From the NCBI RefSeq assembly GCF_001591545.1, contig NZ_BCVC01000002.1, positions 124,001 through 188,000 on the forward strand: DNA of 64,000 bases, written 5' to 3'. Shown in pieces: positions 17,692 to 29,670 of this stretch. This DNA comes from Lederbergia lenta NBRC 16444. GTDB lineage: Bacteria > Bacillota > Bacilli > Bacillales > Bacillaceae_C. Within the stretch, counting starts at the first letter, position 1. Every line of letters begins with the position of its first letter. Under the pieces are notes generated by a model, which was given only the letters and a program-made list of their open reading frames with translations, was not told the DNA's origin and did not search any database. Made by a program: the position numbers and the translations under genes.

Positions 17692-17907
17692 GCCGCGGAT
17701 TCATTGTTAGGGTCACCATTCTCTTAACAATGAAAGTTTTCAATTCCATTGTATATCCGTTTACCAATATTACTTTTCAAATCGATTCGACCTTCTCTTG
17801 TTACTTAAACTATACACTAAAAATCTCTTAGGCATCAAAAGATATAGAGTATAATGTAACGTTTGCATGATTGGAACAAAACATAATGTGGGAAAGTAAA
17901 AACCAAG

Positions 17908-17972
17908 TTGATTGAAGCGGCTCCGAGGGGATTAAGCGGCTCACCGCACGCCCTTCCGGAAGCGGAAATCAA
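17908..17972. repeat. Bacillaceae GC-rich intergenic repeat, shortened copy
   Basis: It begins TTGATTGAAGCGG and ends AGCGGAAATCAA, the same termini as the copies at 50849 and 59455 (the latter reversed). At 65 bp it is about half the full length. It is GC-rich in an AT-rich gap. From 17973 to 18248 only a TATAAT-like box at 18183 is visible, without a convincing -35. Confidence 0.65.
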
Positions 17973-18248
17973 CGACGATCTACTCTTACATTGTGATAAT
18001 TTACTCAGTAAAAAGATAGGAGAGAAAACCACTTGCCTACAGGTAAGAAAGCGCCTGCCTAGAGTACAAATCAACGAAAATTAACATTTAAGCATAATAT
18101 CATCTTCAGTGTTAAGAGAACTGGGGAGTACCTGTTTTTTAAGCTCCAAAGTTATAGATAACTCTATTTTTTGTGGAGATGCTATAATATAAGGAAGTAG
18201 CTCGAAATTTGATGTCGTTGCGTCTAGTAATTTGGTTAGGAGGGATGA

Positions 18249-19799
18249 ATGATGTCAGATAATGAATGGTGTAAAGTGTTAATTGTCGATGACGAGGTCC
18301 TTATTAGACAAGGGATTAAATATTATGTGAACTGGGAAGAAGAAGGATTTCAAATTGTAGGTGAGGCAGCAAATGGTAGTGAAGCATTGGAGTTGATCGA
18401 AAAGACGCAACCTCATATCGTGATCACTGATATTGTAATGCCGATAATGGATGGAGAAGATTTAACGAAGATTATTAGAAAAGATTATCCAGATATACAA
18501 GTGATTGTATTGAGTAGTTTTAGCGATTTTGAATATGTGCGTTCTACATTTCAAAGTGGTGTGACTGACTATATTCTCAAGCCGAAATTAGAAGGAGCGG
18601 AGCTTTTAAAAGCTTTAAAAAAGGCCGCTAATAAGCTTACAGGGTTCCAAGTCCTTCATAAATCATATGATGATAATTTGTCTCCAATTGATCATATTCT
18701 CGCTACTATTATGTCAGGATTTAGTGAAGATATTGACGAGGATATAATCAAGGACACCTTTCGAGAGAAATATTATAGTATCCTTGGGATCAGTATGACA
18801 CATAAAGAGGATACTAATGGACAGATGGTGAAGGATCATGTGGAGCAAGCATTAAACATACACTTTGGAGATATTGCGATCTATCCCCTTATGAAGGAGG
18901 ATTATGATCTGGCTTATATTTTGAATTTTAAATTAAACAAGCTTCCAATTATTCGTCGTAATATGAAAGAACTATCCACTAGTTTATCTGGGACGATTAA
19001 AGGAATAAGTTTGAGTGAGCCGTACAACGCCATTAAAGATACAAACAAAAAATATCAAGAAAGTATATCGACGCTAAAGAATTGCCGATTTTATTTTCCA
19101 GATAAATCTGTTTTTATTTATGATGAATTGCCAGCCGCTCCAGCTTTAAAAGAAACCTTTAATTTAAATCGTTTTATCGAGGTTTTTAAACGTGGTGAAT
19201 TTAATGAATCCTTTCATTATTTAAATGGTTATGTCGATTATTTATCACATCAGTTTACAAAGGACGTTCATGAATTCAAATCATTTATCGGTAATATCAT
19301 ATTCAATATTACAGTGCTTTTAGGAAATCTGCATTATGATAATAAACAATTGGATAAAGAAAAATACCAATATTTCACGTCAATTAATGAAGCAGTGGAT
19401 ATACATGAAACTGTTGGTTACTTACATTCATTTTTAGAGGAAGTAAATGAAGTCATTATATCAAAAATGAATGATAAGAGTGATACGAATATACAAAAAT
19501 TACTCGACTATATTGATCAACACTATGCTGAGCCGCTCAATTTAACAGAAATGGCCAACCATTTCCACTTTAATCCTTCTTATTTATCTTCTTATTTCAG
19601 TACACATCATAGTGTCGGGTTTAATGAATATTTAAATAGGGTTAGGATTGAGAAAGCCAAGGATTGTTTACGGAGTGGAAAAATTTCCATTTCAGAAATT
19701 AGCGGTATGATTGGTTATTCTGATCATAGCTATTTTTGTAAAGTATTTAAAAAGATGACAGGGATGTCACCAAGCAGCTATAGAAAAAGCTTTATTTAG
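18249..19799 (+). CDS. Response regulator, YesN-like, CheY-AraC
   Basis: Receiver domain at residues about 8-125 (IVDDE, phospho-acceptor D61 in TDIVMPIMDG, YILKPK), a middle region without recognised fold, and an AraC/XylS DNA-binding domain at about 415-513 (FHFNPSYLSSYF and IGYSDHSYFCKVFKKMTG). AGGAGGG lies 5-8 bases before the paired ATG codons 18249/18252. Here the regulator precedes its kinase, the reverse of the other two pairs in the window. With the kinase it lies just upstream of an ABC importer and GH2 beta-galactosidase, which it probably activates. Confidence 0.93.
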   Translation: MMSDNEWCKVLIVDDEVLIRQGIKYYVNWEEEGFQIVGEAANGSEALELIEKTQPHIVITDIVMPIMDGEDLTKIIRKDYPDIQVIVLSSFSDFEYVRSTFQSGVTDYILKPKLEGAELLKALKKAANKLTGFQVLHKSYDDNLSPIDHILATIMSGFSEDIDEDIIKDTFREKYYSILGISMTHKEDTNGQMVKDHVEQALNIHFGDIAIYPLMKEDYDLAYILNFKLNKLPIIRRNMKELSTSLSGTIKGISLSEPYNAIKDTNKKYQESISTLKNCRFYFPDKSVFIYDELPAAPALKETFNLNRFIEVFKRGEFNESFHYLNGYVDYLSHQFTKDVHEFKSFIGNIIFNITVLLGNLHYDNKQLDKEKYQYFTSINEAVDIHETVGYLHSFLEEVNEVIISKMNDKSDTNIQKLLDYIDQHYAEPLNLTEMANHFHFNPSYLSSYFSTHHSVGFNEYLNRVRIEKAKDCLRSGKISISEISGMIGYSDHSYFCKVFKKMTGMSPSSYRKSFI

Positions 19800-19802
19800 G
19801 AA

Positions 19803-21596
19803 ATGAGAAAAGCGATGACGAAATTTTTAGGGCAATTTAAAAGTAATGGTTTATTTTTTAAAATGTTTATCGTAATGGTTGTTAGTATTATTTCAGTTTC
19901 CGTACTTATTACTTATAACACGATTAGGATGTCAGAAAAACTATTCATGGAAACATTTAGTATTACGAACTATAAAGTATTAAGTCAAATTAAAACAAGT
20001 TTTGAAACCTTCAGCTTTTCAATTGTAAGGGCAGCTAATAATGTGCAACAAAGTGGAACGGTTCGAAAATTTTTAACAGCTGATGATACAGATTCCATGT
20101 CAGTAATGAAAAATTATTATGATATTATTCAGCAAATGAAGGGTTTGTCTTCACCTGTTGATGAATATGAGGTCAATATGGTGATCACGGGTTTAAATGG
20201 ACGTGCCTATTCAACCAATTATTATTATTGGCCAACCTCTGAGGAAGATCTGAAAACTGATCCGATTACGTTAAACACACTAGAAGAACCGAATCGATTA
20301 TTATACCAATATGATCCTGCTGACGAAATGAAAAATTATCCGTCCATTGTTATCTCAAAAGCTTTAGTTGATAGATCAACTCAGAATCATTATGGTGTAT
20401 TATATATCTCCATTCGAGAAAGCGATTTTAAACAATTTTATAGTAATTATACGAGTGAAGGTAATGATGTTATTCTGCTCAATCCGTCGGGTACGGTTGT
20501 GTCGAGTAATAGAGAAGATTTACTTGGTATAGAAAATAATCGATTACTTGAACATGCCAAGGAAATTGAGGAAATGAATCTCGATTATAAGGATATAGAA
20601 GTATTTGGTAAAAGTCATGTGATGATCGCTGAATATTTACCAACTTACGGAATGTATCTCGTCAATTTAATTGATCGAGAGTCAGTGACAAACAATATTG
20701 TTGATACGAAAGCGATTGTAATGATTAGTATCTTTATTGTATCTGTAGCTTTGTTGATTGTTTACTTTATTTCACGTAGATTAACAAAGTCATTGACAAT
20801 GCTTGTACAGGAAATCTCTAATATGGCAAAATATAATTTCGGACAATATGTCACCGTAAAAGGAAGCTATGAGACAAAGGAATTAGCGAATGCTTTCAAT
20901 TATATGCTAGATGAGCTTCATGATTATGTAGAACAATTAGTCGAAACGCAAAAAAAACAGCGAAATGCAGAATTAGCAGCACTTCAGCAGCAAATCAATC
21001 CACACTTTCTATATAATACATTAACATCTGTTAAGATTATGGTTCAGCAAGGGAATAAAGAGAAATCAGCAAATACAATTCATGCTTTAATTTCTTTGTT
21101 GCAAAATTCAATCGGTAATGTAAGTGAAACAGTTACGGTAGAAGAAGAATTAGAGATGATGAAAAATTATATATATATTAATCAAGTGCGTTACGGAGAC
21201 CGAATCAAAGTAAATTACTTCATATCACCTGATTGTTTACCATATCAACTTCCTAAACTTATCTTACAACCTTTTATAGAAAATGCATTTTTCCATGGAT
21301 TTAATAGGAAATACGAAGGTTATATCCATATTCTCATTGCAGAAAAAGATAATAAATTGATATGTGAGGTAATCGATAATGGGGACGGAATGGAAGTAAA
21401 TGCAAGTAAGGAAATTCAAAGTCATAAAAATAAGCGCCATCTCTTCAGTGGGATTGGTATTCGCAATGTTGATGAGCGTATAAAATTATTGTACGGTGAA
21501 GAATTTGGTATTGAGATACTAAGTGAAGTAGGTGAGGGAACGCGAATCATTATTCAACTCCCACTCATTACAGATAGAAATAATGCAAAAATCTAA
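19803..21596 (+). CDS. Sensor histidine kinase, YesM-like
   Basis: Membrane kinase with helix 1 at about residues 20-42, an extracellular Cache-like sensor, helix 2 at about 300-322, HAMP, the His_kinase segment QQINPHFLYNTL (H401), and an ATPase domain with FIENAFFHGF and DNGDGM. It starts 3 bp after the regulator stop codon; ATG 19803 or 19815 (residue 5) are both possible because the AGGA is close to the first. An intrinsic terminator at 21668 ends the pair. The signal is presumably the glycoside imported by the downstream transporter. Confidence 0.92.
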   Translation: MRKAMTKFLGQFKSNGLFFKMFIVMVVSIISVSVLITYNTIRMSEKLFMETFSITNYKVLSQIKTSFETFSFSIVRAANNVQQSGTVRKFLTADDTDSMSVMKNYYDIIQQMKGLSSPVDEYEVNMVITGLNGRAYSTNYYYWPTSEEDLKTDPITLNTLEEPNRLLYQYDPADEMKNYPSIVISKALVDRSTQNHYGVLYISIRESDFKQFYSNYTSEGNDVILLNPSGTVVSSNREDLLGIENNRLLEHAKEIEEMNLDYKDIEVFGKSHVMIAEYLPTYGMYLVNLIDRESVTNNIVDTKAIVMISIFIVSVALLIVYFISRRLTKSLTMLVQEISNMAKYNFGQYVTVKGSYETKELANAFNYMLDELHDYVEQLVETQKKQRNAELAALQQQINPHFLYNTLTSVKIMVQQGNKEKSANTIHALISLLQNSIGNVSETVTVEEELEMMKNYIYINQVRYGDRIKVNYFISPDCLPYQLPKLILQPFIENAFFHGFNRKYEGYIHILIAEKDNKLICEVIDNGDGMEVNASKEIQSHKNKRHLFSGIGIRNVDERIKLLYGEEFGIEILSEVGEGTRIIIQLPLITDRNNAKI

Positions 21597-21667
21597 AAAT
21601 AATACAAATGTCTAAGGTTGTCGAAATATGATGGATAAAATCCAAAACAAACTGCAAATACATTCTA

Positions 21668-21698
21668 AAGATCGTGCTAACGGTCTTCTTTTTTTTTA
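21668..21698 (+). terminator. Intrinsic terminator after the second two-component pair
   Basis: AAGATCGT (21668-21675) pairs with ACGGTCTT (21680-21687) around GCTA, followed by a C and nine T residues. This is a classic terminator, so the downstream transporter has its own promoter. Confidence 0.85.
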
Positions 21699-21717
21699 TG
21701 ATAACCTTTACATATGG

Positions 21718-21732
21718 AGCAAACGCTTCCAA
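21718..21732 (-). promoter_or_regulatory. Candidate CcpA cre site
   Basis: On the minus strand TTGGAAGCGTTTGCT fits the consensus WTGNAANCGNWNNCW at every defined position. It lies 20 bp before the lipoprotein start, where CcpA would block transcription when glucose is present. Confidence 0.6.
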
Positions 21733-21752
21733 TATCCAAGGGGGTTAACCAC

Positions 21753-23033
21753 ATGAAAAAAATAATGTTATTACTTGTAACAAGTATTTTATTACTTGCA
21801 GCATGTTCATCAGGTTCCAAAGACGGAGCTGATAGCAGTGATAGTGAAAGCAATGCGATTACAGCTTGGGCATGGGATCCAAAATTCAATATTGCAGCAT
21901 TAGAACTTGCTGAAAAGTCTTATACAGATGATGCTGAATTTGATCTTAATATTATTGAAAGCGCACAACCTGATATCGTTCAAAAATTAAATACAGGTCT
22001 TAGCTCTGGTACGATGAACGGAATGCCGAATATTGTACTGATTGAAGACTACCGTGCACAAAGCTTTTTACAAGCTTACCCAGATGCATTTTTCGAATTA
22101 AGCGATTACTTTAATGCGGGTGATTTTGCAGAGTATAAAATTGCACCGACAAGCTTTGATGGAAAACAATACGGCTTACCTTTTGATACAGGTGTAACCG
22201 GTTTATATGTCAGAACGGATATTATTGAAGAAGCAGGCTATACGTTGGAAGATTTAACAAATATTAGCTGGGATCAACTAATTGAAATCGGTAAAGACAT
22301 TAAAGAAAAAACAGGTACGAACATTATAACTCTTGATCCTAATGATCTTGGTACAATCCGTATGATGGTTCAATCTGCAGGAGAATGGTATTTGAAAGAA
22401 GATGGTGTAACACCTAATATTGCTGGAAATGAAGCATTAAAAGATGCTTTCCGTGTGTATAAGACCATGCTAGATGAAGATATTGTAAAACCTACATCTG
22501 ACTGGAGTCAAATGGTTGGTTCCTTCAACAATGGCGAAGTTGCAATGATTGCACAAGGTAACTGGATTACTCCAAGTGTAAAGGCAGAAGAATCTCAAGC
22601 TGGAAAATGGGGAGTCGTTCCTACTCCAAGTTTAACTGTTGAAGGGGCAACAAATGCTTCTAACTTAGGAGGAAGTTCTTTCTACGTATTAAATGTTCCA
22701 GGTAAAGAAAAGGCAGCAGAATTCCTTGGAAAAACTTTTGGTTCAAATGTAGACTTCTATCAAAAACTTGTTACTGAAGTAGGTGCACTTGGTACTTACG
22801 TTCCAGCTACTGAAGGTGAAGCATATCAAAGTAGTGACGAATACTTCGATGGTCAAAATGTTGTAGCAGATTTCTCTAAGTGGATGGATGAGATTCCAGG
22901 TGTGAACTATGGAATGCATACGTACGCAATCGAAGATATTTTAGTTGCTGAAATGCAAAATTATTTAGGTGGTAAAGATATTGACGAAGTTCTAAATAAT
23001 GCTCAACAGCAAGCTGAAGCACAATTAAAATAA
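21753..23033 (+). CDS. Sugar ABC transporter solute-binding lipoprotein
   Basis: Extracellular family-1 binding protein. A type II signal peptide ends in LLLAAC (lipidated C18) and is followed by a Ser/Asp-rich linker. The mature part shows the expected ITAWAWDPKFN start and FNNGEVAMIAQGNW hinge segment. The frame opens at 21714, but AAGGGGG 8 bases before ATG 21753 and the signal peptide fix the start. Length 426 aa is normal. It is first in an operon with two permeases and a GH2 beta-galactosidase, suggesting a beta-galactoside such as lactose or galacto-oligosaccharides. A hairpin follows before the permeases. Confidence 0.92.
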   Translation: MKKIMLLLVTSILLLAACSSGSKDGADSSDSESNAITAWAWDPKFNIAALELAEKSYTDDAEFDLNIIESAQPDIVQKLNTGLSSGTMNGMPNIVLIEDYRAQSFLQAYPDAFFELSDYFNAGDFAEYKIAPTSFDGKQYGLPFDTGVTGLYVRTDIIEEAGYTLEDLTNISWDQLIEIGKDIKEKTGTNIITLDPNDLGTIRMMVQSAGEWYLKEDGVTPNIAGNEALKDAFRVYKTMLDEDIVKPTSDWSQMVGSFNNGEVAMIAQGNWITPSVKAEESQAGKWGVVPTPSLTVEGATNASNLGGSSFYVLNVPGKEKAAEFLGKTFGSNVDFYQKLVTEVGALGTYVPATEGEAYQSSDEYFDGQNVVADFSKWMDEIPGVNYGMHTYAIEDILVAEMQNYLGGKDIDEVLNNAQQQAEAQLK

Positions 23034-23044
23034 GCAACATAAAT

Positions 23045-23096
23045 AAAGCCTTGGATAGCAGCTGTCCTCTTAGTAGGAAAATTGCTCCAAGGCTTT
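23045..23096 (+). other. Hairpin between binding-protein and permease genes
   Basis: AAAGCCTTGGA (23045-23055) and TCCAAGGCTTT (23086-23096) pair perfectly over 11 bp around a 30-base loop. The following CTTGCAAAAAGA lacks a long T-run. It likely lowers expression of the permeases relative to the binding protein or protects its mRNA end. Confidence 0.65.
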
Positions 23097-23164
23097 CTTG
23101 CAAAAAGAGATGTATAGGCTTTCTCTAAATATATCAACTTTCTATTATGTAAGGAGTGAAGATC

Positions 23165-24037
23165 GTGAATCATAAGTTGAGGAGTAATGCGAGCGGTTGG
23201 GCGTTTGTATTAATTGCGACTGTTTTTATCGCCATATTTTCTTTTTATCCAATGATCCAAGCGTTTCTCCTGTCATTTCAATCAGGAATGGGAAACAATT
23301 TAAAATATGTTGGGCTTGATAATTATATTCGTTTATTTAGTGACCCGACATTCATTGCGGCAATCAAGAATACATTCATTTATTTAATTATACAAGTACC
23401 GATCATGATTATACTTGCATTAATCATATCTGTATTACTGAATAGTAAGACGCTAAAATTTAAAGGCTTCTTTCGAACAGCGATTTTTCTACCAGCTGTA
23501 ACATCACTTGTAGCATATTCTATTATATTTAAATACTTATTCGCAGGAGACGGTATTATTAACCAGCTCTTGATGAATCTTTCACTAATTTCAGCACCTA
23601 TCCAATGGTTAACAGATCCATTTTGGGCGAAAATAACGATCATTATTGCGATCACATGGCGTTGGACAGGCTATAATATGATTTTCTATTTGTCAGGTCT
23701 GCAAAATGTGGATGAATCCATTTATGAAGCAGCGAAAATCGATGGAGCAAACGCATTTCAAATATTTACAAAGATCACGATTCCTGTTTTAAAACCAATC
23801 ATCCTATTCACTTCCATCACATCAACAATTGGAACACTACAAATCTTTGACGAGATCATGAATATTACAAAAGGTGGACCAGGTAATGCAACAACGTCTA
23901 TTTCTCAGTATATTTATAATTTATCTTTTAAATATACTCCTGACTTTGGATATGCTGCCGCAGTGTCCTTTGTCATTGTAATATTAATTATCATCTTCTC
24001 GGCACTACAATTTAAACTGGCAGGTGATCGAAATTGA
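23165..24037 (+). CDS. Sugar ABC transporter permease, MalF type
   Basis: Membrane subunit of about 290 aa with six helices, the first at residues about 13-33. The EAA loop is YEAAKIDGANAFQIFTKITI near residue 186. The frame starts earlier, but AAGGAG at 23151-23156 is spaced 8 bases from GTG 23165. The end overlaps the start of the next permease by 4 bp (TTGA). It works with the lipoprotein at 21753; the ATPase must come from elsewhere. Confidence 0.93.
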   Translation: MNHKLRSNASGWAFVLIATVFIAIFSFYPMIQAFLLSFQSGMGNNLKYVGLDNYIRLFSDPTFIAAIKNTFIYLIIQVPIMIILALIISVLLNSKTLKFKGFFRTAIFLPAVTSLVAYSIIFKYLFAGDGIINQLLMNLSLISAPIQWLTDPFWAKITIIIAITWRWTGYNMIFYLSGLQNVDESIYEAAKIDGANAFQIFTKITIPVLKPIILFTSITSTIGTLQIFDEIMNITKGGPGNATTSISQYIYNLSFKYTPDFGYAAAVSFVIVILIIIFSALQFKLAGDRN

Positions 24038-24858
24038 GTAAGCTTAAATCGATTTTCGGCTATCTTTTCTTATCAGTAGCTGCGCTCATTTCCATTTTTC
24101 CATTTTTATGGATGATTATTAGTTCTACAAATAAATCTGTAGATGTAACAAAAGGTCGCTTACTTCCAGGTAATCAATTCTTTGAAAACCTTTCAAATTT
24201 ATTTGGTACAGTTAATATGGGAACGGCATTGTGGAATTCAGCAGTAATTGCGATTGTTACAACCATTCTTGCATTGTTTATTTCATCTTTAGCAGGATAT
24301 GGATTTGAAATTTATCGTAGCAAAAAGAAAGACTTAGTCTTTACTATTTTATTATTATCTATGATGATACCGTTTGCAGCATTAATGGTTCCGTTGTATC
24401 GTATGTTTGGGGGCATTTCTCAAACAGCACCATTTATCGGAATTGATACTTTAGCAGCAGCGTTTTTACCAACGATTACAACTGCCTTTCTGATTTTTCT
24501 TTTCAGACAAAACACGAAAATGTTTGCAAAGGAACTAGTTGAAGCAGGACGAATTGATGGGCTAGGGGAGTTAGGAATTTTCTTTAGAATCTTCTTACCT
24601 TCTATGAAAACGACTTATGCAGCAGCAGCTATTATTACATTCATGAATAGTTGGAATAACTATTTATGGCCGCTCGTTGTCTTACAATCACCTGAAAGAC
24701 AAACGATACCATTGCTTATTTCTAATCTAGGCGCAGGATATTCTCCAGATTATGGTGTAATTATGACGGCAATTGTCATTGCGACATTACCAACAGCATT
24801 AGTGTTCTTCATCATGCAAAAACATTTTGTTGCAGGTATGACTGGATCGGTGAAATAA
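24034..24858 (+). CDS. Sugar ABC transporter permease, MalG type
   Basis: A 274-aa membrane subunit with six helices, an EAA loop (LVEAGRIDGLGELGIFFRIF, about 168-187) and the C-terminal HFVAGMTGSVK. It starts at TTG 24034, overlapping the stop codon of the previous permease by 4 bp, with AGGTGA about 6 bases upstream, so translation is coupled. It lies 51 bp before the beta-galactosidase gene in the same operon. Confidence 0.93.
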   Translation: MSKLKSIFGYLFLSVAALISIFPFLWMIISSTNKSVDVTKGRLLPGNQFFENLSNLFGTVNMGTALWNSAVIAIVTTILALFISSLAGYGFEIYRSKKKDLVFTILLLSMMIPFAALMVPLYRMFGGISQTAPFIGIDTLAAAFLPTITTAFLIFLFRQNTKMFAKELVEAGRIDGLGELGIFFRIFLPSMKTTYAAAAIITFMNSWNNYLWPLVVLQSPERQTIPLLISNLGAGYSPDYGVIMTAIVIATLPTALVFFIMQKHFVAGMTGSVK

Positions 24859-24894
24859 GGTACAGACAAGTAAGTTTCTTATAATATTATGTGA

Positions 24895-28038
<3,144 letters not shown>

Positions 28039-28050
28039 ATACTATGATGA

Positions 28051-28088
28051 AGTGATAGCTGATACAAAATAGCTATCACTTTTTTTAT
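28051..28088 (+). terminator. Intrinsic terminator after lacZ
   Basis: The perfect 10-bp arms AGTGATAGCT (28051-28060) and AGCTATCACT (28071-28080) surround a 10-base loop, followed by six T residues and ATT. Confidence 0.92.
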
Positions 28089-28107
28089 TATTTTATTTCA
28101 CTTAAAA

Positions 28108-28136
28108 AAACTTTGTTTAATCGATAGACAAAGTTT
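28108..28136. promoter_or_regulatory. Candidate XylR operator upstream of xylA
   Basis: AAACTTTGT (28108-28116) and ACAAAGTTT (28128-28136) are perfect 9-bp inverse arms around 11 bases. The TTTGTTT...ACAAA core recalls the B. subtilis xyl operator (TTTGTT...AACAAA), although the spacing is 4 bp longer. It covers the predicted -35 box of xylA. Confidence 0.6.
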
Positions 28137-28154
28137 AGCTGCATGTGCTATACT
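28125..28154 (+). promoter_or_regulatory. Predicted xylA promoter
   Basis: TAGACA (28125-28130) and TATACT (28149-28154) are separated by 18 bp, a good sigma-A match one base from consensus in each box. The -35 lies inside the candidate XylR operator. Confidence 0.6.
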
Positions 28155-28183
28155 AATTTCAAAAGGTGGCGTTCTTCAATAAT

Positions 28184-28198
28184 TAGTAAACGCATTCA
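28184..28198 (+). promoter_or_regulatory. Candidate cre site in xylA leader
   Basis: TAGTAAACGCATTCA fits WTGNAANCGNWNNCW except for A in place of T at position 2. It lies downstream of the predicted promoter, where bound CcpA would act as a roadblock. Confidence 0.4.
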
Positions 28199-28225
28199 TC
28201 TAATAAACAATACGGAGGTATTAAA

Positions 28226-29557
28226 ATGGCTTACTTTGAAAACGTAAACAAAATTCAGTATGAAGGTGCAAGTTCTAAAAATCCTTTTGCTTTTAAGTAT
28301 TATAATCCGGGAGAAAAAATAAATGGACAAACAATGGAGGAGCTATTGCGTTTCTCAGTGGCGTATTGGCATACATTCACAGCGGATGGAACAGATCCAT
28401 TCGGAGTCGGAACAATGCTTCGTCCATGGGATAAATTCCAAGGAATGGATTTAGCAAAAGCACGTGTAGAAGCAGCATTTGAACTATTTGAAAAACTAGA
28501 TGTTCCATTTTTCTGCTTCCATGATTCTGATATTGCACCTGAAGCTGATACCCTAAAAGGAACATATGAAAATCTTGACGTGATTACTGCAATGATTAAA
28601 GATTATATGAAAGATAGCAAAGTGAAATTGCTATGGAATACAGCAAATATGTTCACTCATCCGAGATATGTACATGGCGCTGCTACATCAAGTAACGCAG
28701 ATGTCTACGCATTTTCTGCTGCAAAAGTAAAGAAAGGTCTAGAAACTGCAAAAGAACTTGGAGCAGAAAACTATGTGTTCTGGGGTGGACGTGAAGGGTA
28801 TGACACACTTTTAAACACGGACATGAAGTTGGAGCAAGATAATCTAGCGCGCTTCTTCCATATGGCTGTTGATTATGCGAAGGAAATTGGTTTTAATGGC
28901 CCGTTCTTGATTGAGCCTAAGCCGAAAGAGCCGACGAAGCATCAATATGACTTTGATGTAGCAACTGGACTTGCGTTCTTGAAAAACTATGGCCTTGAAG
29001 AGCACTTTAAATTTAATATCGAAGCGAACCATGCGACATTAGCTGGTCATACATTTGAACATGAGCTAAGAGTTGCTCGAATCAACGGTATGCTAGGATC
29101 TGTAGACGCAAACCAAGGTGACACATTACTAGGATGGGATACAGATGAATTCCCAACAGATTTATATTCTACAACTTTAGCAATGTATGAAATCTTGCAA
29201 AATGGTGGACTTGGAAAAGGCGGTTTGAACTTTGATGCGAAAGTGCGCCGAGGATCATTTGAGCCAGAAGATTTATTCCATGCTCATATTGCAGGAATGG
29301 ACAGTTTTGCAATCGGCTTAAAAGTAGCTAATAAACTATTAGAAGATCGTGCGCTGGAAGACTTTATTGCGAAACGCTATAGCAGCTATACGGAAGGGAT
29401 TGGTCTCGATATCGTCGAAGGTCGTGCCGATTTCCATCAACTTGAAAAATATGCACTGGAATTAGGAGAAATTAAAAACATTTCTGGAAGACAAGAACGT
29501 CTACAAGGCATTGTTAACCAGTATTTGCTTGAAACTTTATCAAATCAAGGTAAATAA
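28226..29557 (+). CDS. xylA: Xylose isomerase
   Basis: Metal-dependent TIM-barrel enzyme converting D-xylose to D-xylulose. Active-site features include [11 protein letters not shown] (catalytic His and Asp), FWGGREGY, the metal-binding glutamates and aspartates of [17 protein letters not shown] and [18 protein letters not shown], and [19 protein letters not shown]. Length 443 aa matches class II isomerases of bacilli. GGAGG lies 8 bases before the ATG. It is preceded by a predicted XylR operator and promoter and followed by a strong hairpin before xylB. Confidence 0.97.
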   Translation: MAYFENVNKIQYEGASSKNPFAFKYYNPGEKINGQTMEELLRFSVAYWHTFTADGTDPFGVGTMLRPWDKFQGMDLAKARVEAAFELFEKLDVPFFCFHDSDIAPEADTLKGTYENLDVITAMIKDYMKDSKVKLLWNTANMFTHPRYVHGAATSSNADVYAFSAAKVKKGLETAKELGAENYVFWGGREGYDTLLNTDMKLEQDNLARFFHMAVDYAKEIGFNGPFLIEPKPKEPTKHQYDFDVATGLAFLKNYGLEEHFKFNIEANHATLAGHTFEHELRVARINGMLGSVDANQGDTLLGWDTDEFPTDLYSTTLAMYEILQNGGLGKGGLNFDAKVRRGSFEPEDLFHAHIAGMDSFAIGLKVANKLLEDRALEDFIAKRYSSYTEGIGLDIVEGRADFHQLEKYALELGEIKNISGRQERLQGIVNQYLLETLSNQGK

Positions 29558-29568
29558 GTGGAAAATGG

Positions 29569-29643
29569 GGCTGTCCCAAAATAAAGGCCAAGTATTTCTT
29601 ACGTGCTTCATGTAAGAATGCCTTATGGGACAGCCTTTTTTCT
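29569..29643 (+). terminator. Three-part hairpin terminator or attenuator between xylA and xylB
   Basis: GGCTGTCCCA (29569-29578) pairs with TGGGACAGCC (29626-29635). Inside it AAGGC pairs with GCCTT and TTCTTAC with GTAAGAA. Six T residues follow. This is a strong terminator inside what is usually a single xylAB operon. Confidence 0.8.
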
Positions 29644-29670
29644 TATCATCATATCCGAGGGGGAGTAGCA

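Noticed and set aside
17835-18074. A 79-codon minus-strand open frame
   Set aside because: It runs through the GC-rich repeat at 17908 and has no ribosome site or recognisable protein features.
23129-23138. A fourth ATATATCAAC element as repressor operator before the permease at 23165
   Set aside because: It is a single AT-rich 10-mer inside an operon, without palindrome or promoter; about one chance copy is expected in a window this size.
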